Below are positions 1-6,145 of a stretch of 12,391 nucleotides of DNA, in pieces. The stretch's first letter is position 1, and each line of letters starts with the position of its first letter. The notes beneath the pieces were generated by a model. That model worked only from the letters and a program-made list of their open reading frames with translations. It did no database searches and was not told where the DNA came from. This stretch comes from Alphaproteobacteria bacterium (GTDB lineage: Bacteria; Pseudomonadota; Alphaproteobacteria; Rickettsiales; JAIXRX01). The stretch is from the NCBI GenBank assembly GCA_027485005.1, contig JAIXRX010000210.1:1-12391 (forward strand). Reading direction: 5' to 3'. Made by a program: the position numbers and the translations under genes.

Positions 1-17
1 GCCGCAACTACGTCTAT

Positions 18-31
18 TATCTCTAGAGATA
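18..31. repeat. 14-bp perfect palindrome at left edge
   Basis: TATCTCTAGAGATA reads the same on both strands. It sits 10 bp outside the terminator stem. On the minus strand it is preceded by a TAGGAGG stretch that resembles a Shine-Dalgarno sequence, but no start codon follows at a usable distance. Two plus-strand frames end here (TAG at 24-26 or TAA at 38-40), so this may be the tail of a convergent plus-strand gene mostly outside the window. Which, if either, is real cannot be decided from 40 bases. Confidence 0.3.
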
Positions 32-41
32 TCCTCCTAAT

Positions 42-78
42 AAAAAACCCCTAGCTGATTTTCAGCTAGGGGTTTTTT
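42..78. terminator. Bidirectional Rho-independent terminator
   Basis: A perfect 17-bp inverted repeat (42-58 pairs with 62-78) with a TTT loop. The outer 6 bp are A/T and the core is GC-containing (CCCCTAGCTGA). Because the arms end in A6 and T6 runs, each strand reads a stem followed by a U-tract, so it can stop transcription in both directions. On the minus strand it lies 18 bp after the dioxygenase stop codon. It probably also ends a plus-strand gene entering from the left. Confidence 0.95.
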
Positions 79-96
79 TATGTACCAAAGAATATC

Positions 97-1362
97 TTAT
101 ACGTTTGATATTTTCTTAACGTTTTGTGCGTTTACGCCTAAGTGGAAGTTCTCATATGAGTAGGCTTGGGCAAGAGTATCAGATGACGTTTTTTGATGCT
201 CACCAATTTGCTCACGGTATTTAGCACCAATATTGGCATAGTGCTCATTATCAAGAACGCTGGTGAAGCGCTTGCCATCAGGTAATTCAAAGCTGCCCGT
301 ATCATAGATACGTTTGCCATCAGTTTCCGTTTTTGGCTTTTCATCAATACGGATAAAGTTTTTACTTTTAGAGAATGGATGTTGATACATCGCGTCTCCG
401 TAGGCTGGGCAATTAATATGGTTGCGTTCTGAGACCACTAAATCCACGACTTCGCGCATTAAGCTTTCACGCGTATGGCCACGTTTTAATGTGTAATGCT
501 CATCAGAGAAACTAAATGCATTTTTCGATAGAAGCATGGTTAAGAGGCGACGAGAAAATTTAGGGAAAGTGGATTCCACGCAGTGCAGCAGGCGCTGATC
601 AAAAATAATGAGATCGCCTTTGTTGAGTTTGATAGACATATGCGGAACATCCGCCATTGGGTTTTGCAATCCAATCCACGTCAATATGTTTTGTTTAATG
701 GCATCTATTTTGCCTCGACGTGGGTTAACAATGGGGGGTAAGAAACCGTTTTCAGAGAGCCCGCCTGGGAATTTATTCTGCATTGGCCACGACATGCTTT
801 TTTGAACCAGCTGTGAATAGGAATCATCTGGGAAGTTAGTGCCAGGAATGACCATGAAACGTCCGCCAAGAAATGGCAGAGGGTTGAAGTAGAAATTGAA
901 TTTCATGATAGGCATTTGCGTGTACCAGTCACGGTGCCAAGGGAAGCTTGTGGTAATGAAGTGGCTGCCATCGCTACCGAGATATAAAAAGTCATCGCCT
1001 CCAAAATAGCGATAGACTTTCAAGCGCTCTTCTTCAAAGAAAAAGTTACAAAACTTTTCAGACGAATCAACAAAGTCTGGAAGGAAGCGCATAGCATCAC
1101 GACGCAGGATAGCTTTGGCGATGGCCTTAAAACCATATTGCTTAGGACCAGAAAATCCTAAGCGATTTATCAACATTTTTGCTGGCGTTACTTTGCCTGC
1201 GCGGGTGCGATACTGTTCGTCATATTCTTTTAAAATATCTTTGAAATCTTGCTTGTTGAGGAAGTTTTTAATAACAACCACGCCGTAAGTATCATAAAAA
1301 TTGCGTATTTTGGGGTCGTTATGACGAATTGCAGTGTAGAGCTCTGATTTCTGCCAATACAT
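97..1362 (-). CDS. PhyH-like Fe(II)/2-oxoglutarate-dependent dioxygenase
   Basis: 421-residue protein resembling the phytanoyl-CoA dioxygenase (PhyH) superfamily, non-haem iron enzymes that hydroxylate a substrate using O2 and 2-oxoglutarate. Visible active-site pattern: H143 and D145 in PWHRDW (the HxD iron ligands), distal H260 in FDQRLLHC, and R271/R272 as candidate 2-oxoglutarate-binding arginines. No signal peptide or membrane segment is seen, so it is probably cytoplasmic. Roughly 120 residues after the core (about 300-421) are not assignable by eye. The substrate is unknown. The position beside a glycosyltransferase suggests, by inference only, a polysaccharide or lipid substituent. 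The ATG at 1362 has a GAAGGG sequence about 11 bases upstream. It ends 18 bp before a strong terminator and has an FNR-like palindrome 80 bp upstream of its start. Confidence 0.75.
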   Translation of the reverse strand: MYWQKSELYTAIRHNDPKIRNFYDTYGVVVIKNFLNKQDFKDILKEYDEQYRTRAGKVTPAKMLINRLGFSGPKQYGFKAIAKAILRRDAMRFLPDFVDSSEKFCNFFFEEERLKVYRYFGGDDFLYLGSDGSHFITTSFPWHRDWYTQMPIMKFNFYFNPLPFLGGRFMVIPGTNFPDDSYSQLVQKSMSWPMQNKFPGGLSENGFLPPIVNPRRGKIDAIKQNILTWIGLQNPMADVPHMSIKLNKGDLIIFDQRLLHCVESTFPKFSRRLLTMLLSKNAFSFSDEHYTLKRGHTRESLMREVVDLVVSERNHINCPAYGDAMYQHPFSKSKNFIRIDEKPKTETDGKRIYDTGSFELPDGKRFTSVLDNEHYANIGAKYREQIGEHQKTSSDTLAQAYSYENFHLGVNAQNVKKISNV

Positions 1363-1406
1363 GATGATGTTTACCCTTCAGAAGTATTTTAAAAAAATGT
1401 AATAAA

Positions 1407-1434
1407 AAAAGCTTAATTAGCGATCAGAGCTTTT
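1407..1434 (-). terminator. Weak possible terminator after the glycosyltransferase gene
   Basis: Seven-bp stem, AAAAGCT at 1407-1413 pairing with AGCTTTT at 1428-1434, with a 14-base loop. Read on the minus strand it is followed by a T-rich run and lies 12 bp after the glycosyltransferase stop. The long loop and the A/T pairs make it weak. The same bases could instead belong to the dioxygenase promoter. Confidence 0.3.
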
Positions 1435-1441
1435 ACAAGCG

Positions 1442-1455
1442 TTGATTTAAATCAA
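1442..1455. promoter_or_regulatory. FNR/FixK-type operator candidate
   Basis: TTGATTTAAATCAA is a perfect 14-bp palindrome and an exact match to the FNR/FixK/Anr consensus TTGAT-N4-ATCAA. It overlaps the last codons and TAA stop of the glycosyltransferase gene (1447-1449) and is centred about 86 bp upstream of the dioxygenase start codon. A class-II activator geometry would put the -10 near 1414-1419 (TAATTA on the minus strand), which is a poor -10. So either the promoter is activator-dependent or the match is chance. Confidence 0.45.
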
Positions 1456-2733
1456 ACGTGCTTTCACTGCGCGGTAGAGAATTCGTAAAACACCATCGCG
1501 CTTAATAACATCTAACACTTTTGCTTTTGTAGCGGCTGTGCCGTTTTCTTTCCAAAAAGCATAAATACGTTTGATCATTCGCGGGTGATTGGGATGGCGG
1601 CCAAAATCTAGTAGTTTTGAAATCGTCCCTTTGATGCCATATTTATGAAATACCTCGAAGATTTTTTTAATAAATCCTAGAATGCCATAGCGTTTTAAAT
1701 ATTTTATTGCAGCAGACGTAAGCGGGATGGGGGCGGCAGCAGATGAAATGCTTCCAAGCGTCATGGGAGTGTCATACGCCGTTTTTTCTGCGACCGCATG
1801 GCAATGATTTACCATGTTCAATAGCTGATGCCAAAACTGATCGCACAAAGCATAATAGTTTTCTTGTCCAAGGTGAATCGTTTGGCGGGCGCGTTCGAGT
1901 GCTTCTGGTTCTGTTCCCCAAGCAAATCCATTCCATCCCAGTTCATCCAGCCCAATCACTTCTGTCAGATGTTCATTGGGGATAAATACAGCGGGGCAAC
2001 CACATAACATGGCTTCAATAGCCAGCGCTGTATTTTCGTAAGTATAAAAAACTTCTGATGTGCGAAATAGTTCTGCAATCTCTCGCGGTGTTTGCGAGTT
2101 TTTTTCATAGCGTGTAATTTTAGTGCTCTGCCGAGTGATGGGTAAAAGTTTACCTTTGTGATGCTGCTCATATTTCGCAGACCAGAAGCATGATCCTTTG
2201 CGCGGTGCATGAATATCTTTGGGGGGATGATAGATACTTGTATCAGAAACTGGAATGAAAAGATTTTGCTCTGGAAAACCAACTGCTTCTGCGAGTTTTT
2301 TGGAGTATCCATACAGAATCTCATCTTCATGATATTCCGTGTCCCCTCCAAGGTGACCAGGATAGTTCATCACATATCGCATGACAACTTTAGCGCCTAA
2401 TGGATTGCCTGGAATGGTCTCTGGATAGATAACAATGGGAGTGAGACCCATTTTATAATGATGCTCAGCTGTATCTTGCGTTAGAATTTCTGTGTTCCAA
2501 TCGGGATTGGTAAGATTGCGCGCATAAGGGCTATGGGAATTATATTGCGCTTGTGAAAGATACATAAAAGCAGGTTGCCCAATGCTGTTTAGCGCATGGC
2601 AAAGGTAATGAAGCGCTTTAATGCCCGCAGAGACGCGGGTGTATTCAGGAGCCACAATGTAAAAGGGATGTCTTTGCTCGGGAAAGATAGAATGCTTGCC
2701 TAAAAATGGCTGAATCCGGTCGAGATTTATCAT
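1447..2733 (-). CDS. GT-B-fold glycosyltransferase with C-terminal 16-residue repeats
   Basis: 428-residue protein with the look of a family-4-like glycosyltransferase, which would move a sugar from a nucleotide donor onto a cell-surface glycan. The N-terminal half (about 24-60) has a Rossmann-like start, YIVAPEY...SAGIKALHYLCHALNS. The donor half carries YTYENTALAIEAMLCGCPAVFIPN (about 230-253), the usual acidic-residue motif before a CGCP loop. The two glutamates (E233, E240) are one residue closer than in the classical EX7E motif. Residues 344-423 form five tandem 16-residue repeats, probably amphipathic helices. No signal peptide or membrane helix is seen. It is flanked by AT-rich spacers of 106 and 84 bp and so is probably transcribed alone. 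Donor and acceptor sugars are unknown. Confidence 0.7.
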   Translation of the reverse strand: MINLDRIQPFLGKHSIFPEQRHPFYIVAPEYTRVSAGIKALHYLCHALNSIGQPAFMYLSQAQYNSHSPYARNLTNPDWNTEILTQDTAEHHYKMGLTPIVIYPETIPGNPLGAKVVMRYVMNYPGHLGGDTEYHEDEILYGYSKKLAEAVGFPEQNLFIPVSDTSIYHPPKDIHAPRKGSCFWSAKYEQHHKGKLLPITRQSTKITRYEKNSQTPREIAELFRTSEVFYTYENTALAIEAMLCGCPAVFIPNEHLTEVIGLDELGWNGFAWGTEPEALERARQTIHLGQENYYALCDQFWHQLLNMVNHCHAVAEKTAYDTPMTLGSISSAAAPIPLTSAAIKYLKRYGILGFIKKIFEVFHKYGIKGTISKLLDFGRHPNHPRMIKRIYAFWKENGTAATKAKVLDVIKRDGVLRILYRAVKARLI

Positions 2734-2769
2734 GTGTTGCCCGTAAAAACAAAAGTGTTAGATGAGTTA

Positions 2770-2796
2770 AAAAATAAATGAGCTAGATTTATTTTT
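2770..2796. terminator. AT-only hairpin, possible weak bidirectional terminator
   Basis: A perfect 10-bp stem made only of A/T pairs (2770-2779 with 2787-2796) encloses the loop GAGCTAG. It lies 43 bp beyond the dipeptidase stop and 36 bp before the glycosyltransferase start, in a very AT-rich 106-bp spacer. Runs of A and T on both sides would give U-tracts, but a stem with no G-C pairs is weak. It may simply be promoter-associated AT-rich DNA for the glycosyltransferase gene. Confidence 0.25.
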
Positions 2797-2839
2797 AGCA
2801 TTTTTTTGCAGTGCATCAAGTGGATGTGTGGAGAGATTT

Positions 2840-3391
2840 TTACATCATCTGTGTGCCGGCTTCCTCATCCGAAAAAAGCGGGTATTCGCGGGAGTTGAAA
2901 AGCTGGTAGTGCCACCATTCATTGCGGTAGAAATCCCACCCTGCCGTGGTCATGATACCCATGAGTAGAAGGCGGTTGCGCTGGGCTTCCGCAGAAATTT
3001 CAGTATTGCCGTGGTGGGACAGGGGGGTGAAGGCATCAAACTCCGTGCCCATGTCTAGCTCATTGCCTTGCGCGTCACACAAGGTGAGGTCGAGTGCCAC
3101 CCCGCGTGAATGAGGTGAACCACGGCGTGGGTCGGCCAGAAAATCGGGGTCAGGGGTGTGGTTCCACAATTTCCACTGTGCTTCGGTGGGGCGGTAGGCG
3201 TCAAAAATTTTCACTGTGAGGTCTTGAATGGTCGCCAGACGAATGACCTCGCGTAATTTCTTTGCAGCGTTTTCATGTAAAAAGCAGGCGGGACGAGAAT
3301 AAACAGGCTCGCCAGTAAAATTATTGGCGGTGGCATAAGCAATCTCGAATAAAACCGGATAGTCGGGCGCGGTGATTTCAACAAGGCTCAT
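2840..3391 (-). CDS. ddpX: D-alanyl-D-alanine dipeptidase (VanX/DdpX family)
   Basis: 183-residue zinc peptidase of the VanX/DdpX (M15D) family, which cleaves free D-Ala-D-Ala. Zinc ligands are H94 and D101 in SPHSRGVALD and H161 in EWWHY, with E158 as catalytic base. R67 in DAYRP matches the family's transition-state arginine. The H-x6-D and E-x2-H spacings equal those of VanX. Length is slightly below VanX/DdpX (about 190-200), with no signal peptide, so it is predicted cytoplasmic. The start overlaps the upstream acyltransferase stop by 4 bp (ATGA) and has AGGAG 7 bases upstream, indicating translational coupling. No vanH/vanA-type ligase genes are near, so a role in peptidoglycan dipeptide recycling is more likely than glycopeptide resistance. 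Confidence 0.88.
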   Translation of the reverse strand: MSLVEITAPDYPVLFEIAYATANNFTGEPVYSRPACFLHENAAKKLREVIRLATIQDLTVKIFDAYRPTEAQWKLWNHTPDPDFLADPRRGSPHSRGVALDLTLCDAQGNELDMGTEFDAFTPLSHHGNTEISAEAQRNRLLLMGIMTTAGWDFYRNEWWHYQLFNSREYPLFSDEEAGTQMM

Positions 3392-4206
3392 GCATTTTCT
3401 CCTACAGGGGCGGGGGAACGTTCAAGATGTAGCTCGGCAAAGCGTTCGTCCATACATTGCTGGATGGCCTGCTGGCAGTAATTGGCCAGTGTTTTACGGT
3501 CACTGCGAGCATCCGCAGGGACAGGCGGGAGCGTATGAATTTCAACGGTGAAATTTTTCTGGCTCACTACGCCCCAAAAGTGCTGTAACAAATCCCCGTC
3601 ACCTTCGCCAATCCATGCCAGTTGGTGGCGCGTGATGGGAGTAAGGCGCGCGCCATTCAAATGCGTGTAGAGCACCAGCATGGGATAAATCATGAGGTCG
3701 GGGGCGGCGCTGTGAGTCGCGATTTCCAGCAAACCGCCTTTGAATGGCAGCACATATTCGCCAAGGCTAGTGGTGCCTTCTGCAAATAGACTGATGGTTT
3801 CTTGCTGGGCTAAGGATTGCGCGAGTTGTTGCTGGTTTTCTTGTAGGCCTGCGGCGCGGCGCTCGATGAAAAAACAGCGGGCGATTTTGCACAAAAAACC
3901 GATGATGGGCCAGCCCGCTACGTCTGATTTCGGCGTAAAGCGTGGCATGAAAAGCGTGGCCAGTGCAAAAACGTCCAGATAGGAAGTGTGGTTGCTGACA
4001 ATCATGCCGCTGGTGAGTGGCACGCCATGAGAATGGTGTGTCACGCGGCCACCTAGAATGAAAAAGGAAACACTGAACCAGAGCTTCAGGAAAAAGCGGT
4101 TGATGCGGCGAAAATTGAATAGGTAGCCAGCATAAACAAATGGCAGCATGACCGGTATCCACAGCACAAAGGCAATGCTGCGCAAAATCGGGCGAAAGGG
4201 TGGCAT
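3388..4206 (-). CDS. PlsC-type lysophospholipid/lyso-ornithine lipid O-acyltransferase (PlsC/OlsA family)
   Basis: 272-residue membrane-associated acyltransferase. A hydrophobic N-terminus (about 10-50) should anchor it in the inner membrane. The catalytic HX4D motif is H73-D78 in NHTSYLD. FIERR (113-117) is the second motif, FAEGTTS (141-147) corresponds to the family's EGT block, and VLPFKGG (152-158) to the fourth block. PlsC makes phosphatidic acid from lysophosphatidic acid, whereas OlsA acylates lyso-ornithine lipid. The fold does not separate the two, but the gene starts only 2 bp after an OlsB-like N-acyltransferase, which favours OlsA. A GAGGAA sequence 5 bases upstream of the ATG overlaps the preceding stop. 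The stop overlaps the dipeptidase start. Confidence 0.85.
   Translation of the reverse strand: MPPFRPILRSIAFVLWIPVMLPFVYAGYLFNFRRINRFFLKLWFSVSFFILGGRVTHHSHGVPLTSGMIVSNHTSYLDVFALATLFMPRFTPKSDVAGWPIIGFLCKIARCFFIERRAAGLQENQQQLAQSLAQQETISLFAEGTTSLGEYVLPFKGGLLEIATHSAAPDLMIYPMLVLYTHLNGARLTPITRHQLAWIGEGDGDLLQHFWGVVSQKNFTVEIHTLPPVPADARSDRKTLANYCQQAIQQCMDERFAELHLERSPAPVGENA
3399..3403 (-). promoter_or_regulatory. Ribosome binding site of the dipeptidase gene
   Basis: AGGAG on the minus strand, 7 bases before the ATG at 3391 and inside the end of the upstream acyltransferase gene. It fixes the start at the ATGA overlap. Confidence 0.7.
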
Positions 4207-4208
4207 GT

Positions 4209-5009
4209 CTATTCCTCGGTGGTCTTGCCGAAGCGATTAAAATAACGATCTGTCACTTTTTCGATTTCAATCATAATGCAGACATCAATCGTTTTGCAAT
4301 CATGGTCGATAAATGCGCCATCACCAATAATGCCACCTGCACGCAGATAGCCTTTGAGCAAGGCGGGGATAGCGTTGAACCCATATTTCGGATTGATTTG
4401 GTCTTTGGGAATCATATTGATGTCGATCGCGTGCGGCGGCAATGCATGGGTGCGCAAATGTTCAGGCGCCATATGAAAATGGTGTAAATAGGACAGTGCT
4501 AGCGCATGTTCTTGCGGGTCCACGCCATCAAAACTACCGCAGCCAAACATGAGTTTTACGTTATGTTCGGCCACATACATGCCAAGTCCACGCCATAAAA
4601 GTTGCATGGTGGCGCGGCTGCGATAGGCTTCAGCGACACATGAGCGGCCAAGCTCCAACAGTTCGCCAGAATAAGATTCAATTTTGCTAATATCAAATTC
4701 AGAGGCGCTATAAAAACGCCCAACGGCATCGCGGGCAGGGCGGCGAATCATGCGGTATGTGCCCACCACTTGCTCTTCCACACTCGTTTTATTCAGGTCT
4801 TTGACCAATAAATGGTCGCAGACAGCGTCATAGGCATCTTCGTCGATACCGTCTGGCGCTGGGTTTTCTTCCCCACTAAAAAAGCGGTAGCGAAGCTTTT
4901 GGGCGGCCAAAACCTCTTCAGGTGTTTGGGCGAGCACGACGACCAGATTACCTGCAGTCACCTCGTTTGATTCGTTGGTTTCTGTATTTGTTGTAAGATC
5001 TTTTGTCAT
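4209..5009 (-). CDS. olsB: GNAT-type L-ornithine N-alpha-acyltransferase, OlsB-like
   Basis: 266-residue protein of the OlsB-type GNAT family (often annotated as a hemolysin-like acyltransferase). OlsB transfers a 3-hydroxyacyl chain from acyl carrier protein to ornithine, giving lyso-ornithine lipid. Recognisable blocks are QKLRYRFF (37-44), CDHLLV (64-69), VVGTYRMIR (81-89), ELGRSCV (119-125), MFGCGSFDG (154-162) and the C-terminal LLKGYLRAGGIIGDGAFID (217-235). The first 20 residues are a polar tail with no signal peptide. It lies 23 bp after fur and 2 bp before a PlsC/OlsA-type acyltransferase, so the two-step ornithine-lipid pathway could be encoded here. Substrate is inferred from family and neighbour, because the family also contains enzymes of unproven specificity. 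Confidence 0.78.
   Translation of the reverse strand: MTKDLTTNTETNESNEVTAGNLVVVLAQTPEEVLAAQKLRYRFFSGEENPAPDGIDEDAYDAVCDHLLVKDLNKTSVEEQVVGTYRMIRRPARDAVGRFYSASEFDISKIESYSGELLELGRSCVAEAYRSRATMQLLWRGLGMYVAEHNVKLMFGCGSFDGVDPQEHALALSYLHHFHMAPEHLRTHALPPHAIDINMIPKDQINPKYGFNAIPALLKGYLRAGGIIGDGAFIDHDCKTIDVCIMIEIEKVTDRYFNRFGKTTEE
4212..4217 (-). promoter_or_regulatory. Ribosome binding site of the PlsC/OlsA gene
   Basis: GAGGAA on the minus strand, 5 bases before the ATG at 4206 and immediately before the TAG stop of the olsB-like gene. Supports coupled translation of the two acyltransferases. Confidence 0.7.
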
Positions 5010-5032
5010 AAATCCTGTGGCCGTTTAAGGGC

Positions 5033-5461
5033 TTAGTCTGCTTTCTTTTTGTCCAGCGGTAAACAATAAAGCTCAAGGCGATGATCCACCAGTTGATAGC
5101 CTAGTTTGCGGCAAATTTCCTGCTGTAACTTTTCAATTTCAGGGCTGGTGAACTCAATCACTTTGCCGGAGCGCATATCAATTAAATGGTCATGATGTTC
5201 GGCGGTGGTTTCTTCGTAGCGGGCGCGACCATCGCCAAATTCATGGCGTTCAATGATACCGGCTTCTTCCAGCAAGCGCACGGTGCGATAGACGGTAGCG
5301 ATAGAGATATTGCTGTCGATTTCTGCGGCACGTTGATACAGCGCTTCCACGTCCGGGTGGTCTTGCGAATCTGACAAAACGCGCGCAATAACACGGCGCT
5401 GGCCAGTCATTTTCAGGCCATGTTCAATGCATTTTTGTTCGAGGCGTGATGTTTGAGTCAT
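5033..5461 (-). CDS. fur: Fur-family metal-responsive transcriptional regulator
   Basis: 142-residue Fur protein. The N-terminal winged helix (about 8-85) includes MTGQRRVIARVL (18-29) and the recognition helix ISIATVYRTVRLLEEAGI (52-69). The dimerisation domain carries the metal motif HHDH at 89-92, and H35 (HPDV) and H127 (VDHRLELY) match positions of Fur metal ligands. The C-terminal CxxC pairs that form a structural zinc site in many Fur proteins are absent, as is common in alphaproteobacterial Fur/Mur. It could therefore sense iron or manganese. As first gene of a unit with olsB-like, plsC-like and dipeptidase genes, it may be co-transcribed with them. It diverges from a small-ORF pair on the plus strand. 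No consensus Fur box is visible upstream. Confidence 0.93.
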   Translation of the reverse strand: MTQTSRLEQKCIEHGLKMTGQRRVIARVLSDSQDHPDVEALYQRAAEIDSNISIATVYRTVRLLEEAGIIERHEFGDGRARYEETTAEHHDHLIDMRSGKVIEFTSPEIEKLQQEICRKLGYQLVDHRLELYCLPLDKKKAD

Positions 5462-5483
5462 AAGAAACTTTCAGGTTTTTTGA

Positions 5484-5511
5484 AAGATACACAGATGTCA
5501 TGCTAAGGCAA
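5484..5511 (-). promoter_or_regulatory. Possible fur promoter
   Basis: On the minus strand TTGCCT (5506-5511) and TATCTT (5484-5489) are 16 bp apart, about 22 bp from the start codon. Each is an imperfect sigma-70 hexamer. A short CTTTCA/TGAAAG inverted repeat (5468-5473 with 5481-5486) overlaps the -10. Confidence 0.25.
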
Positions 5512-5610
5512 GCAAAACAGTCGTTTTTGAAGAGTTTCAACCATGGGTTTGTGGATAATTTTAAAAAAAGTGAAAAATCGCTCGTGCTGTCATTAAATTG
5601 TAACAACCCC

Positions 5611-5622
5611 ATGTTATAACAT
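5611..5622. promoter_or_regulatory. Palindromic operator candidate overlapping an extended -10
   Basis: ATGTTATAACAT is a perfect 12-bp palindrome. Within it TGTTATAAC (5612-5620) fits an extended -10 (TGnTATAAT with one mismatch) for the plus-strand genes starting at 5653. The -35 (ATTAAA, 5592-5597) is poor, as expected for an extended -10 promoter. A similar TGTAACA lies at 5600-5606. A regulator bound here would block this promoter. The core resembles the AT-rich half-sites of Zur-type operators more than a Fur box, but this is a visual likeness only. Confidence 0.4.
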
Positions 5623-5652
5623 TTTCAGTCACCACTTAAAACATGAGGGTAT

Positions 5653-5808
5653 ATGCTGATCGCAGAGATTCAACACAAAATTCGTTCTGTACTTTTGCAA
5701 TCGAGTGATGGTGCAAAACCAGAACGCCCGTCCGTGGTGGTAAATACCCAGCTTTTGCACTCTGAAGATTCATGGGGTATGGACCGTGTGAATGCAGAGG
5801 TCGCATAA
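5653..5808 (+). CDS. Small hypothetical protein (51 aa)
   Basis: 51-residue ORF opening MLIAEIQHKIRSVLLQ and ending in VNAEVA. I do not recognise it. It has no signal peptide, membrane helix or cysteine. The N-terminal 16 residues could be an amphipathic helix and the rest is polar. A GAGGG sits 3 bases before the ATG, closer than ideal. Support for coding comes from the promoter-like sequence about 30 bp upstream and from the TAATG overlap with the next gene, a usual sign of translational coupling. The alternative is that it is only a leader ORF for that gene. The ATG at 5643 is in another frame and stops after about 21 codons. Confidence 0.5.
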   Translation: MLIAEIQHKIRSVLLQSSDGAKPERPSVVVNTQLLHSEDSWGMDRVNAEVA

Positions 5809-6143
5809 TGTTTGCAACCCGCTTTATTTCACAACGAAAACCTTTAGCTGCTGGCGCAAGTAGTTTACCTGCTGCGTTGCCATCATCCATTGTAAGGCAG
5901 CGTTTGCACGTGATTTATGCGACGGATGAAACTGGACGACGTGCTTATTATTGTCTTTTGCTCAACCCCAGCAAACATGCGCAGTTTGCCATGGATTGTA
6001 AAAAACATGCATCCGTGAGTCTGACTGATTATGGCCACATTATTCACAGCGGATATGGGGATCAATTACCAGATACATTGCGCGCTACACTGAAGAGTGA
6101 GTATGGCTGGGAAGGAAATATTCCGGCAGAGGAAATGGCGTAA
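5808..6143 (+). CDS. Conserved-looking hypothetical protein (111 aa)
   Basis: 111-residue protein, start taken at the ATG of the TAATG overlap (5808) because it couples to the upstream ORF. An in-frame ATG at 5772 would lie inside that ORF. The first 30 residues are a basic, Ala/Pro/Ser-rich tail. The core (about 32-102) looks globular: RLHVIYATDETGRRAYYCLLL (two strands), a helix-like NPSKHAQFAMDCKKHAS, then LTDYGHIIHSGYG and a C-terminal helix ending in EYGW. It reminds me of small uncharacterised alphaproteobacterial proteins with a DYG...SGYG pattern, but I cannot name a family. Two cysteines and several histidines are present, without a metal motif. Its stop is 2 bp from that of lpxI on the other strand, with no terminator between. 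Confidence 0.7.
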   Translation: MFATRFISQRKPLAAGASSLPAALPSSIVRQRLHVIYATDETGRRAYYCLLLNPSKHAQFAMDCKKHASVSLTDYGHIIHSGYGDQLPDTLRATLKSEYGWEGNIPAEEMA

Positions 6144-6145
6144 AA

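Noticed and set aside
2840..3391. Vancomycin-resistance determinant
   Set aside because: The VanX-family peptidase stands alone. No VanH, VanA/B ligase or VanRS genes are adjacent, and Gram-negative DdpX-type enzymes have other roles.
5468..5486. CTTTCA/TGAAAG inverted repeat in the fur leader as a Fur box or attenuator
   Set aside because: The stem is only 6 bp with a T-rich loop and does not match the GATAATGATAATCATTATC Fur consensus.
5636..6065. Minus-strand frames opposite the small-ORF pair
   Set aside because: They show no recognisable protein features, and the plus-strand frames have the promoter and TAATG coupling.
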